25,089 bases of DNA from positions 1-25,089 of the forward strand of contig DCDD01000108.1 in NCBI GenBank assembly GCA_002316235.1, in the 5' to 3' direction. Origin of the DNA: Bacteroidales bacterium UBA1064 (lineage in GTDB: Bacteria; Bacteroidota; Bacteroidia; Bacteroidales; Tenuifilaceae). The notes under the pieces are model-generated. The model was not told the origin of the DNA. It was given only the letters and a program-made list of their open reading frames with translations, and made no database searches. Below, in pieces: positions 1 to 7,582 of the stretch; within the stretch, counting starts at the first letter, position 1; the number at the start of each line of letters is the position of its first letter. A program made the position numbers and the translations under genes.

Positions 1-747
1 CTGACCATTCTAGGCTTTATCGGGCTTATTTTCTTTGTTAGAGTTGAGCTTCGGGCTAGCTACCCTGTATTCAACGTCAGACTTTTTCGGAACAACCGCT
101 TGTTTGCCATGTCAAATGTAGCCGCACTAATCAACTATGCAACCACATTTGCCATTACATTTGTGCTCAGCCTTTACCTTCAGTATATTAAGGGTCTATC
201 TCCTCGCGAGGCGGGATTGCTGCTAATTGTTCAGCCGCTACTAATGGCATTTGTATCGTCGTGGTCTGGAAAAATGTCCGATAAGCACGATCCGCGAATT
301 CTGGCATCATTAGGAATGGGCATAATAGCCGTAGGGCTGGCCTTGCTAATTCCAATTGGTAAGAATACCAGCATTACCTACCTAATTGTTGCACAAGCCA
401 TACTGGGATTCGGCTTTGGTCTTTTTTCATCACCCAACACCAACTCTGTTATGGGTTCTGTAGAAAAGAAGTTTCTGGGAATTGCTTCGGGGACAGTTGC
501 CACCATGAGGTTAACCGGCCAGATGGCAAGCATGGGCATTGCCACCCTTATACTTCAACTTTACATTGGCAAGTCGGACATCAACCCAGGAAACTACAGG
601 CAGTTTGGCTGGTCGGTGGGGACAACCTTTACAGTTTTTGTTTTGCTATGCATTGTTGGGGTGTGGGCATCGCTTGCCAGGGGGAAAAACAACGGCAACT
701 CCATGCGGGAGTTAAATCCCGAAAACGAGATGGAAAGAATAGCCTAG
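1..747 (+). CDS. MFS drug exporter, DHA2 (EmrB/QacA-like) family, C-terminal part
   Basis: This is the 3' part of a proton-driven multidrug efflux protein of the inner membrane. The frame is open from base 1, so the start lies outside the window and 248 codons are visible. The visible part begins inside a membrane segment. After the short link YPVFNVRLFRNNRLF, typical of the 14-helix DHA2 branch, about six further hydrophobic segments follow. The loop GKMSDKHDPR is the second-half copy of the MFS loop motif. The C-terminal tail is short and polar and ends in TAG. The family call follows from this link and the segment pattern; the substrate cannot be told. The next gene, ispG, is on the opposite strand and converges on this one. 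No convincing terminator was seen in the 200 bp between them. Confidence 0.85.
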   Translation: MTILGFIGLIFFVRVELRASYPVFNVRLFRNNRLFAMSNVAALINYATTFAITFVLSLYLQYIKGLSPREAGLLLIVQPLLMAFVSSWSGKMSDKHDPRILASLGMGIIAVGLALLIPIGKNTSITYLIVAQAILGFGFGLFSSPNTNSVMGSVEKKFLGIASGTVATMRLTGQMASMGIATLILQLYIGKSDINPGNYRQFGWSVGTTFTVFVLLCIVGVWASLARGKNNGNSMRELNPENEMERIA

Positions 748-947
748 GAATGGTTTGAGTTTTACCCGGATGATTGGGTGTTTTCGATACCCCATTCACG
801 GTTGCTTTTCCCATGATATTTGGCAATTTCAACAGCTTACTTAGGCTTATAGCTTCTCGTACAAAGCCGTACAAAACCCGAATGGGCTTAAACAAGAAAA
901 TCTGGCCATTTGTGAGTTGCCCTGGGGTTGAGTAAAGCCGAAAAAAG

Positions 948-2837
948 TTACAAACCCCTGTCGGCATTAATCAGGCCGATTAGCTCATCAAGGGCATCCT
1001 CCTCGGGTATATTTTTCTTCATAACCTGTTTACCCTTGTAGAGTGTAACTCTACCGGGACCAGCTCCAACATATCCATAGTCGGCATCGGCCATTTCGCC
1101 CGGTCCATTCACTATGCAGCCCATTACTGCAATTTTAAGTCCCCTAAGGTGGCCGGTGTGAGCCTTTACTTTTTCGAGCGTTTGCTGCAGGTTGAAGAGA
1201 GTTCGTCCACAACCAGGGCAGGCTATATAATCGGTTTTGGTTATTCGTGTACGGGCAGCCTGAAGCACGGAAAAAACGGTTGAGCAAATATCCTCATCGG
1301 CAATTGCCGGTGCGGTAACCATAACCCCATCGCCCAACCCATCAACCAGCAGTCCGCCGATATCTGCTGAGGCTTTAAGTTGAAAGGATTCCCTATCGTC
1401 ATCATCGTACTCCCGACTAATTATCACCGGAATGTTCTCATGGTTGTTCATTAACCTTATGAAAGCTGCCCTTTGTCCTGCAAAACCATTGGAGTAGCCA
1501 GTTCTCAGAATTAATACAGTATTGGGACTAACCATAACAGTGGAGAATAGGTGGCCTGAAAGCACATCGGCATCGGTAACCATTTGGCATATGGGTTGCG
1601 CCGAAATGTTAAAGGAGGCGGGTTTGTTTCCCTGACGAAGTATTTGGCTACTAGAGTTGGCAGTGGAAAGTAACGGTAAGCCATCAGTAATGACTTCTTC
1701 GTCAATGGTTGTTGAGCCAATGTAGAAGTAGTCGGCAGCAAGTTCTGAATGTTCCCATTGGTTTGCTGCATGGTTGTATGTCCATCCCCATGCCGATAAA
1801 AGTTTACCGGTTATTTTTGTGGCTAACGAGAGGTTGGCCACTACAACGGGAGGATTATCGGCCCCGATGCTACCAACAGCTATGGTTTTCCTTCGGGTGT
1901 AGCTGAATGGGTTGTAGGGGAGGGGGTCCATGCTGGGAATTCTGCCAAAGGAGGATCGATTTTCGAAGTAGGAAACAAGCTTTTTAGCCACGGGAATCTC
2001 GTTTTCAGGATCCTCGGTAAGCGATACTCTAACGGTGTCGCCAATTCCATCGGCAAGAAGGGTCCCAATGCCAACAGCCGATTTAATACGGCCATCTTCA
2101 CCATTACCGGCCTCGGTTACGCCAAGGTGAATGGGGTACTCCATCCCCTCGTTGAGCATCCTGGCTGCCAGTAACCTTACGGCCTGAACCATGACCCTCA
2201 CGTTGCTTGCCTTCATGGAAACCACTATGTCTCGAAAATTGTGTCTGGCGCATATTTTGATGAACTCCAAGGCTGATTCCACCATTCCTTCAGGGGTATC
2301 ACCGTACTTGGCCATAATTCTTTCGGATAGAGAACCATGGTTGACCCCTATTCTTAGTGCAACACCTCGTTCTCGGCAAAGCTCCAACAACGGGACCAGC
2401 TTAGCTTCTATCAAGGCAGTATTGTCTGCTTCTTCTTGCTGTTTACCACTCCCTCCAGTTGGCTTTGCATGGGAAGTAACAAAGTTACCCGGGTTTATCC
2501 TAACCTTGTCGGCATACTTGGCCGCCTCCATTGCCGCATTTGGGTTGAAGTGTATATCGGCAATTATAGGGGTTGTGAAACCACGGTTTAGCAGTTCCTG
2601 CTTTATGCTGCTAAGGCTGGTGGCTTCCTTAACCCCCTGAGTTGTAATCCTGACATAATCAGCGCCTGCCTTGGCGGCTTTAATGCACTGCTCAACGGTT
2701 GCCAAGATGTCGTTGGTGTTGGTGGTGGTCATGGTTTGAATACGAATGGGATTCGAACCACCTATTGGCACCCCGCCAATATTAACTTCCTGAGTTTCAC
2801 GCCTGGAGTAGCTATAGAGATTTTTACAGTAGTTCAT
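948..2837 (-). CDS. ispG: 4-hydroxy-3-methylbut-2-enyl diphosphate synthase (flavodoxin/ferredoxin), large form
   Basis: IspG (GcpE) converts methylerythritol cyclodiphosphate to HMBPP, the penultimate step of the MEP isoprenoid pathway, in the cytoplasm. At 629 residues it is the long three-part form known from Bacteroidota, chlamydiae and plants, against about 370 residues in E. coli. The N-terminal TIM barrel (about 15-290) includes the conserved stretches ADYVRIT, IIADIHFNP and DKVRINPGN. A large middle insert (about 300-520) follows. The C-terminal reductase-like part carries the [4Fe-4S] ligands Cys540 and Cys543 (ACPGCGRTLFNL) and Cys574 (MGCIVNGPGE), with Glu581 as the likely fourth ligand. 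The start is ATG at 2837 and the stop is TAA. The upstream gene on this strand ends behind a strong terminator at 3244-3275, so ispG probably has its own promoter in the long gap, although I could not pick one with confidence. Confidence 0.97.
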   Translation of the reverse strand: MNYCKNLYSYSRRETQEVNIGGVPIGGSNPIRIQTMTTTNTNDILATVEQCIKAAKAGADYVRITTQGVKEATSLSSIKQELLNRGFTTPIIADIHFNPNAAMEAAKYADKVRINPGNFVTSHAKPTGGSGKQQEEADNTALIEAKLVPLLELCRERGVALRIGVNHGSLSERIMAKYGDTPEGMVESALEFIKICARHNFRDIVVSMKASNVRVMVQAVRLLAARMLNEGMEYPIHLGVTEAGNGEDGRIKSAVGIGTLLADGIGDTVRVSLTEDPENEIPVAKKLVSYFENRSSFGRIPSMDPLPYNPFSYTRRKTIAVGSIGADNPPVVVANLSLATKITGKLLSAWGWTYNHAANQWEHSELAADYFYIGSTTIDEEVITDGLPLLSTANSSSQILRQGNKPASFNISAQPICQMVTDADVLSGHLFSTVMVSPNTVLILRTGYSNGFAGQRAAFIRLMNNHENIPVIISREYDDDDRESFQLKASADIGGLLVDGLGDGVMVTAPAIADEDICSTVFSVLQAARTRITKTDYIACPGCGRTLFNLQQTLEKVKAHTGHLRGLKIAVMGCIVNGPGEMADADYGYVGAGPGRVTLYKGKQVMKKNIPEEDALDELIGLINADRGL

Positions 2838-3304
2838 TTGCTTCTATCTGGCTGTTGTTTTTCGTTTACAAATTAACAAACTTCGGTAACAAATGGCTTA
2901 TGCAAGTAAGTAAAATCCGAATATTTTTTTACTGTGAAAATTTATTCCAGTTTCATATTTGCATAATTCCGTAGTTCGTATAATCGGCACGTAACCAGCC
3001 AAGGTGCATGCTGATTTAAGATTCTATTGAAAATGGTTAGGTAAAGAAACCAATACCCACAATGGGCTAAATATCGCAAGTCTAGTGGTGCCATAGAAAA
3101 ATGTCCATCCTAATTGCATGATTTTCAACGGATAATTACAAGTAGATTGATGAGTTTTGAGAAAATAACCCTAACGCTGATTCAGTAAACATTAGATAAG
3201 CTCATTTCAAGGTCAATTTAAAAAGTGGTTGAGGTAGGTCGAAAAAAGCCCTTCAATCGTGCATGAAGGGCTTTTCAATGGTAAGGTGTAAAGAAGTTAT
3301 TGGT
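2838..3304. other. Long intergenic stretch upstream of ispG
   Basis: This AT-rich stretch of 467 bases contains no ORF that looks like a gene. The ispG end should hold the ispG promoter on the minus strand. The best -7 candidate is the reverse complement of 2869-2876 (TTAATTTG, one mismatch to TAnnTTTG), but no TTTG lies at the usual 19-21 bp upstream. The other end holds the terminator of the 166-residue membrane protein gene. Between about 2900 and 3240 I see nothing recognisable. Confidence 0.5.
3244..3275 (-). terminator. Rho-independent terminator of the 166-aa membrane protein gene
   Basis: AAAAGCCCTTC (3244-3254) pairs perfectly with GAAGGGCTTTT (3265-3275) around a 10-base loop. Read on the minus strand, the GC stem is followed by a run of T. 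It lies 30 bases past the stop of the gene at 3305-3805. The A/T flanks are symmetric, so it could also work on the plus strand, but no plus gene ends here. Confidence 0.88.
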
Positions 3305-3805
3305 TTACTTGATGGGTTTCATGCTTTTAAGCTGGTTGTTGATAGCTTTCGACCATTTTTCAACCAGCTCCAGCTCTCCTACCAGCTGGGTGCCGTCGTC
3401 GGCACTATAGAGTTCAAGATGAATCTCGGGGTTGGATTTCTCCACCGGAGTAAGACATAAAGCCACCTTGTCGGTAATGACGTACTGGCTGTCCCTTCCA
3501 CCAATTGTGCGCGTTGAATTTATTACCCGGCAGCTCTGAATGTCGGCCAGGTTAATAGCCAGCTTGGTTTCATTTCCATTCTGGTGCTTGTAGAAGAATA
3601 TGAAATGTTTGTTTTCGTCAGCTCCAACAGCATAGTCTTTCAGAACATCTAGCATGGAAATGCTGCAGCCATGGCTTTTGGCCATCCCGGCAATCTCACT
3701 GCGCAGCCTTTTTTCCTTTTTCCTTTTCGCCCTGCTTACGAGAATAAATGGTATGATGCTGATAACCACTATTAAAACACCTATAATAGCTATTCCTGTA
3801 TTCAT
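3305..3805 (-). CDS. Hypothetical membrane-anchored protein, 166 aa
   Basis: I do not recognise the family. Residues 4-25 form one strong hydrophobic helix (IAIIGVLIVVISIIPFILV) followed by a basic stretch RAKRKKEKRLR. This predicts a single-pass inner-membrane anchor with the C-terminal 135 residues in the cytoplasm. The rest is a soluble domain with alternating strands and a possible substrate-free fold: HFIFFYKH, ETKLAINLADIQSCRVI, QYVITDKVALCLTPV and IHLELYSADDG. Such a pattern resembles small beta-rich PH-like domains, but that is only inference. Two cysteines occur in the soluble part besides Cys47, with no metal motif. The start is ATG at 3805. The gene lies 115 bp behind the small secreted protein gene on the same strand and ends at a strong terminator, so it may close an operon. 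Confidence 0.75.
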   Translation of the reverse strand: MNTGIAIIGVLIVVISIIPFILVSRAKRKKEKRLRSEIAGMAKSHGCSISMLDVLKDYAVGADENKHFIFFYKHQNGNETKLAINLADIQSCRVINSTRTIGGRDSQYVITDKVALCLTPVEKSNPEIHLELYSADDGTQLVGELELVEKWSKAINNQLKSMKPIK

Positions 3806-3883
3806 TTTTGTAGATTTAGATAAGTTGAAAAATAGTTATTCAGGTTTTGTTGAGGCACAATACCTGCAAAAAACCTTTAGGAG

Positions 3884-3899
3884 TTGCCGAAAGCGGCAA
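3884..3899 (-). terminator. Hairpin between the two small genes, possible terminator
   Basis: TTGCCG (3884-3889) pairs perfectly with CGGCAA (3894-3899) around a four-base loop AAAG. On the minus strand it follows the stop of the 120-residue protein gene by about 20 bases. The next T run (TTTTTT) starts only about ten bases after the stem, so it is not a classical terminator. It may attenuate transcription or protect the 3' end. Confidence 0.3.
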
Positions 3900-3920
3900 T
3901 GTGGTTAAGTTGGAATGCGC

Positions 3921-4283
3921 TTACCAGAAGTATTGAAATGGGTAAAGCAGATCGGTTTTTCGGAGCCTTATTGGGTAGCTAATGGAAACATTTCGGTACT
4001 GTGTAAATATGGTGGACAGGAACAGCTCAACGGATTTTATAGTATAGGAAAAGTCTTTTAGCTGATTTTTTAAAACCCAGATGGGGCTAAGGCCAATGCT
4101 GCCTGCCGGATTTTTTGAAGGTAGAGTTAGGGAAAGCAGATTTGATGAGGCGTTAAAAAAGTAGCCTGGCCCATTATGTGGCTCTTCAAGGGGAACAAGT
4201 TTAGGGATGCAAACCACACTTGCTGCAAAGCAGTAAAGAGCAACAAGAAAAATGGTGCCGACTATGCGAACTTCCCTTTTCAT
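3921..4283 (-). CDS. Hypothetical small exported protein, 120 aa
   Basis: The product is not a family I can name. The first 24 residues look like a signal peptide or anchor: basic MKREVR, then the hydrophobic core IVGTIFLVALYCFAASVV. The mature part is short, has no repeats, and ends in a tail dense in aromatic and basic residues (YPIRLRKTDLLYPFQYFW). Ending in an aromatic strand is usual for proteins that insert in or dock to the outer membrane, so a small envelope protein is plausible, by inference. There is no type IX sorting domain. ATG at 4283 is the only methionine, so the start is forced. A consensus -7 element sits only four bases upstream of it. ispH ends 124 bp upstream on the same strand. 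Confidence 0.65.
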   Translation of the reverse strand: MKREVRIVGTIFLVALYCFAASVVCIPKLVPLEEPHNGPGYFFNASSNLLSLTLPSKNPAGSIGLSPIWVLKNQLKDFSYTIKSVELFLSTIFTQYRNVSISYPIRLRKTDLLYPFQYFW

Positions 4284-4287
4284 GTTG

Positions 4288-4295
4288 CAAACGTA
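4288..4295 (-). promoter_or_regulatory. -7 element TACGTTTG abutting the 120-aa gene
   Basis: On the minus strand the sequence reads TACGTTTG, a full match to the Bacteroidota -7 consensus TAnnTTTG, ending four bases before the start codon at 4283. If used, transcription would begin at or next to the ATG, giving an essentially leaderless message. No TTTG is found 19-21 bp upstream, so this could be chance. Confidence 0.3.
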
Positions 4296-4407
4296 AGCAA
4301 AAAAATTATTGCCAGAGCATCATAATAAGCTCTTTTGTAGGTTATTGAGCGGAAAATTATCTGCCATATGATTTACTTGAAGGAATGGTAGGCAGAATAT
4401 GAGGAAT

Positions 4408-5289
4408 TTAGGGCATGGTGATGCGTTCAATTTCCTGTGCCACCTGCTCCATCAGCCATAAGGGAGTAGATGTTGCACCGCTAACGCCCACGCTGTTTGC
4501 TCCAGCAAACCATTCGGGCCGAAGCTCGTTGGCGGAGGAAACATAGTATGATTTTGGATTGCTTGACCTACAGGTTTGAAAAAGCATTTTACCATTGGAG
4601 CTCGTTTGACCTCCAACAAAGATGATAACATCGTGAGTTGCGGCAAATCCGATTAGCTCCTTTTTTCGGTTGGCTACCTGTCCGCAAAACGTATGGTTAA
4701 CCTTTATGGGTATGTTTGAGGACAGAAAGCAGGATTGCATTTTTTCCTTAATTACGTCCACTATCTGCTTAAACATTTCCGCATCCTTAGTGGTCTGCGA
4801 GAATATCTCTACCGGTTTGGAGAAATCAATTCCGGTTAAATCGTTTGGCGATTCCACCACTACGGCATTCCCATCGGTTTGGCCCACTAGCCCGATAACC
4901 TCGGCATGGCCTTTTTTCCCATAGATAATTACCGTACCGCCGGCTATTTTCATTTGCTCCCACGCTTTCCTTACACGTTCCTGCAGCTTGAGAACAACCG
5001 GACAGGTAGCATCAATGAGCTCAACGTCGTTTTCTTTTGCCAGCTCGTAGGTTGACGGTGGTTCGCCGTGGGCACGCACCAGCACCTTTTTACCCGAAAG
5101 GCCGGAGAACTCGTCTCGGGATACAACCCTTAGCCCTTTTTTTTCGAGCCGTGAAATTTCCTGCTCGTTGTGAACGATGCTGCCCAGGCAGTAAAACTCC
5201 TCATTCTGCTTAAGCCCGACTTCAGCTTGGTTTATGGCGTTTACAACGCCAAAGCAAAATCCCGATTTCTGATCTATATCAACTTGCAT
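4408..5289 (-). CDS. ispH: 4-hydroxy-3-methylbut-2-enyl diphosphate reductase
   Basis: IspH (LytB) reduces HMBPP to IPP and DMAPP, the last step of the MEP pathway, using a [4Fe-4S] cluster. The three cluster cysteines are present: Cys12 (SGFCFGVVNAI), Cys96 (DATCPVV) and Cys202 (HTFCGQVANR). The substrate-binding histidines are seen as His40 (SIVHNEQ), His74 (VRAHGEP) and His128 (KKGHAEVIG), with catalytic Glu130. The closing block VGVSGATSTP is the usual C-terminal substrate loop. At 293 residues the length is normal. The start is ATG at 5289. It lies 137 bp behind cmk on the same strand; cmk next to ispH is a common Bacteroidota order. ispG, which makes its substrate, lies only two genes further along the same strand. 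Confidence 0.97.
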   Translation of the reverse strand: MQVDIDQKSGFCFGVVNAINQAEVGLKQNEEFYCLGSIVHNEQEISRLEKKGLRVVSRDEFSGLSGKKVLVRAHGEPPSTYELAKENDVELIDATCPVVLKLQERVRKAWEQMKIAGGTVIIYGKKGHAEVIGLVGQTDGNAVVVESPNDLTGIDFSKPVEIFSQTTKDAEMFKQIVDVIKEKMQSCFLSSNIPIKVNHTFCGQVANRKKELIGFAATHDVIIFVGGQTSSNGKMLFQTCRSSNPKSYYVSSANELRPEWFAGANSVGVSGATSTPLWLMEQVAQEIERITMP

Positions 5290-5329
5290 GGAGGTACCAA
5301 TTCAATGCTGATTTTAAAGTAGCGCTTAT

Positions 5330-5341
5330 GGATTTAAATCC
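5330..5341. repeat. Perfect palindrome GGATTTAAATCC upstream of ispH
   Basis: This 12-base palindrome lies 41-52 bases upstream of the ispH start, just before a weak minus-strand -7 candidate TACTTTAA (5314-5321). A second perfect palindrome, TTGCCGGCAA, is at 5371-5380. They could be operator sites for ispH, but no regulator is known to me for these sequences. Confidence 0.3.
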
Positions 5342-5426
5342 GGTTTGCGCATAGTGAACATTCTTTTTGCTTGCCGGCAACCGTCAACCTCATACCAAAT
5401 ATGTAACAACCTTTCGGGAGTTTGGT

Positions 5427-6116
5427 TCAGCAGATTCTTGCGGCAATCAACTTTTCGGCCCACTCCATCTGCTCGTCTATGGTCATGTAGCTATTGTCAA
5501 GTTCTATGGCGTCTTCAGCCTTCCGGAGTGGAGAAATGGCGCGGGTTTGGTCAAGCTTGTCTCTTTCCAATATGTTATTAAGCACCTCCTCCAAGCTGGC
5601 CTGTACTCCCTTTGATTGCAGCTCTTTATACCGACGTTCTGCCCTGATTGCAGGATCGGCGGTCATAAAAATCTTCAACTCGGCATCGGGAAACACCACG
5701 GTTCCGATATCACGACCATCCATTACAACGCCTTTATCCTTGCCCATAAGGCGTTGCAGCTCAACCATCTTTTCCCTTACCTCGGGAATGGCCGATACGG
5801 CGCTAACCAACTCCGAAATGCGTGGGCTGCGAATGGCATCCTCCACCACCTTTCCGTTTAGGGTGGTTTCGTAGGTTTTTTTCTGCTCGTTGAAGCTAAA
5901 TCCCACCTGTAATCCCGACAGGATTTGTTGGGTCATTCTGGTGTCGGGTGTGTTGTTGCGGAATGCTTCCCAATTAAGAAATTCTAGGGTTACTGCCCGG
6001 TACATTGCTCCACTGTCAATGTAGAGGTATCCCAAACGCTCGGCAATTTTTTTTGCAAAGGTGCTTTTCCCGCACGACGAGAAGCCATCAATGGCAATTG
6101 TTATTTTTTTACCCAT
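5427..6116 (-). CDS. cmk: (d)CMP kinase
   Basis: Cytidylate kinase phosphorylates CMP and dCMP to the diphosphates with ATP, feeding nucleic acid and phospholipid precursor synthesis in the cytoplasm. The N-terminal P-loop is GFSSCGKST (11-19). It is followed by the CMP-binding stretch YIDSGAMYRAVTL, the conserved block MDGRDIGTVVFPDA, and the lid region around RAERRYKELQSKG with the ERDKLD motif. The length (229 residues) is normal. The start is ATG at 6116. It is preceded by porQ 100 bp away and followed by ispH, all on the minus strand. A full-match -7 element (TAACTTTG, 6181-6188) in the porQ-cmk gap suggests an added internal promoter for cmk and ispH. Confidence 0.96.
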   Translation of the reverse strand: MGKKITIAIDGFSSCGKSTFAKKIAERLGYLYIDSGAMYRAVTLEFLNWEAFRNNTPDTRMTQQILSGLQVGFSFNEQKKTYETTLNGKVVEDAIRSPRISELVSAVSAIPEVREKMVELQRLMGKDKGVVMDGRDIGTVVFPDAELKIFMTADPAIRAERRYKELQSKGVQASLEEVLNNILERDKLDQTRAISPLRKAEDAIELDNSYMTIDEQMEWAEKLIAARIC

Positions 6117-6180
6117 CCAGATTATCGCGTTAGTATAGATGTGTTGCGGAAGCAGCCTAGGACTGCTAGAAAATCCGGAG

Positions 6181-6188
6181 CAAAGTTA
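6181..6188 (-). promoter_or_regulatory. Candidate cmk promoter, -7 element TAACTTTG
   Basis: The minus strand reads TAACTTTGC, an exact match to TAnnTTTG, 65 bases upstream of the cmk start and just past the porQ stop. No good -33 TTTG is seen at the usual distance, so this rests on the -7 alone. Confidence 0.42.
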
Positions 6189-6216
6189 TTATAAAAAAAG
6201 AGTTAAGTCTATTCGG

Positions 6217-7266
6217 CTAAATTGGCTTTGTGCTAACAAAATTGTTGAGGTTGGTGCATATTGAGAACTGGTTGGTTGATCCTGCCAAATGGTAGGTGGC
6301 ACGGCTGTAGCTGATATGAAGTTTTGCAACTTTTACACCAAATCCCCAGCTGAAGCCAACCATGGATACTTTCTCGGGCACCTTCAGCTCATTTCGGCGC
6401 TGGTAGTTGTATCCCGCCCTTAGGTAAAAGCTTTTAACCGGAACAAACTCCATTCCGATTATCAAATGGCTAAGAAATTCCCTTCCTGCCCTTTCGGCAA
6501 ATCCTGGTTGTGAGCTATTTTCGCCCAGGCTTGTTTCACTATCCTGCAGCTTTGATTCGTAGTAGATGTTCATGTTTTGCAGCTGATGGAATGTAACCAG
6601 AAAACGGAAGGGGGCATGCTCCAGCTTTTGGCTTACTCCGGCTACAATTTCAAAAGGCAAGGTTTCCGGGTTACCCCGGGTATAACCCTTAAGCATTAGC
6701 CCAATATTTTTCAACACTACTCCCGACGAAAACAGCCCGTTACGCGAGTGGTAGTTGCCACCAATATCCACTGCAAGCCCAAATGAGGTGTAACGCTCCA
6801 GATGCGAATATACCGGCTTTACGCTGATGCCAACACTGAAAAGGCTATCGAGTGTCCTAGCATACATTAGCGACACGGCTAACTCGTTGGCCTTAAATGT
6901 TCCCTGAACCAATCCGGTTTCATCGGCCTCTATGAATGATCCATAGCTAACCTGCTGGATGTTAACCCCAAATGTCCCCCATCTGCTGCTCCTGCCATAG
7001 GCAAATGCACCATAGCTTATATCGTCAACGTAGCGTGAGTAGGAAAGGTAAAGGTTATTGTGAAGCGTTGAATCAAGCAGGGCAGGGTTAAGCATCACCA
7101 TGGCCATGTCCGGTTCGTCAATAGTTGCCACCTTGCCTCCCAGTGCAGCAGAACGAACCGAGAATGGAAGGTTCAAGAACTGGTAGGCTCCAAATCCTCC
7201 AACCTGGCTAAACCCACAAAGACTGCTGAGCAAAACCAATACTGTTATGAAACACTTCTGGAACAT
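6217..7266 (-). CDS. porQ: Type IX secretion system protein PorQ
   Basis: PorQ is an outer-membrane beta-barrel protein needed by the type IX secretion system, which exports and attaches surface proteins in Bacteroidota. In the known system it is part of the attachment complex with PorU, PorV and PorZ. A signal peptide is clear (MFQKCFITVLVLLSSLCGFSQ). The mature start VGGFGAYQFLNLPFSVRSAA is the hallmark of the family, as are ALGGKVATIDEPDMAMVMLNP and the many alternating strands typical of an FadL-like barrel (for example LYLSYSRYVDDISYGAFAY). The C-terminal strands are weakly amphipathic. At 349 residues the length fits. The start is ATG at 7266. It heads a minus-strand group with cmk and ispH, an order I recall from other Bacteroidales including Porphyromonas, which supports the call. 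Confidence 0.92.
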   Translation of the reverse strand: MFQKCFITVLVLLSSLCGFSQVGGFGAYQFLNLPFSVRSAALGGKVATIDEPDMAMVMLNPALLDSTLHNNLYLSYSRYVDDISYGAFAYGRSSRWGTFGVNIQQVSYGSFIEADETGLVQGTFKANELAVSLMYARTLDSLFSVGISVKPVYSHLERYTSFGLAVDIGGNYHSRNGLFSSGVVLKNIGLMLKGYTRGNPETLPFEIVAGVSQKLEHAPFRFLVTFHQLQNMNIYYESKLQDSETSLGENSSQPGFAERAGREFLSHLIIGMEFVPVKSFYLRAGYNYQRRNELKVPEKVSMVGFSWGFGVKVAKLHISYSRATYHLAGSTNQFSICTNLNNFVSTKPI

Positions 7267-7582
7267 GGATTATGATTTTTCCTCGTAAAAGTAAACAAAT
7301 CAAATTAATATGAAACCTCCATGCTTCAAAAGCACAGACGTAACCAAAGTAAAACCTGTTACGAGGAGGTTCCAACATACCGTTCATTTAGATGTTAATG
7401 ATGATTTTTTTGAGCTTTGATCTTAATGGTTACCCCGGCATGTTTTTTCGGTATGATGCCTGCTGGTAAGAAACGAATCTAGGGGGTTGTCTAGTATTGG
7501 CTGCTATATAAATGTTGAAAAAGTAATGCCCAGGGTAGATGTGCGGGTGAATGGAAACTCTAATAAGCGGGAAGCAGGATGA
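7267..7582. other. Intergenic stretch between lipid kinase and porQ
   Basis: These 316 bases hold no plausible gene and no strong hairpin followed by T. They should contain the porQ promoter near 7345-7376 and the 3' end of the lipid kinase message. CCTCGTAA (7279-7286) recurs inverted as TTACGAGG (7359-7366), probably by chance. Confidence 0.45.
7345..7376 (-). promoter_or_regulatory. Candidate porQ promoter
   Basis: On the minus strand GTTG (7373-7376), a 20-base spacer and TTACTTTG (7345-7352) each match the Bacteroidota TTTG / TAnnTTTG promoter with one mismatch. The predicted leader is about 70 bases. A second -7-like TACTTTTA lies closer to the start, so the choice is uncertain. Confidence 0.33.

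Noticed and set aside
764..779. ACCC/GGGT hairpin behind the exporter gene
   Set aside because: Only four paired bases and a weak T run; too little to call a terminator.
629..967. 112-codon minus-strand frame between the exporter and ispG
   Set aside because: It overlaps both genes, has no recognisable protein features, and the composition looks like non-coding sequence.
4314..4333. AGAGC/GCTCT hairpin downstream of ispH
   Set aside because: Five-base stem with a ten-base loop, and no T run directly behind it on the minus strand.
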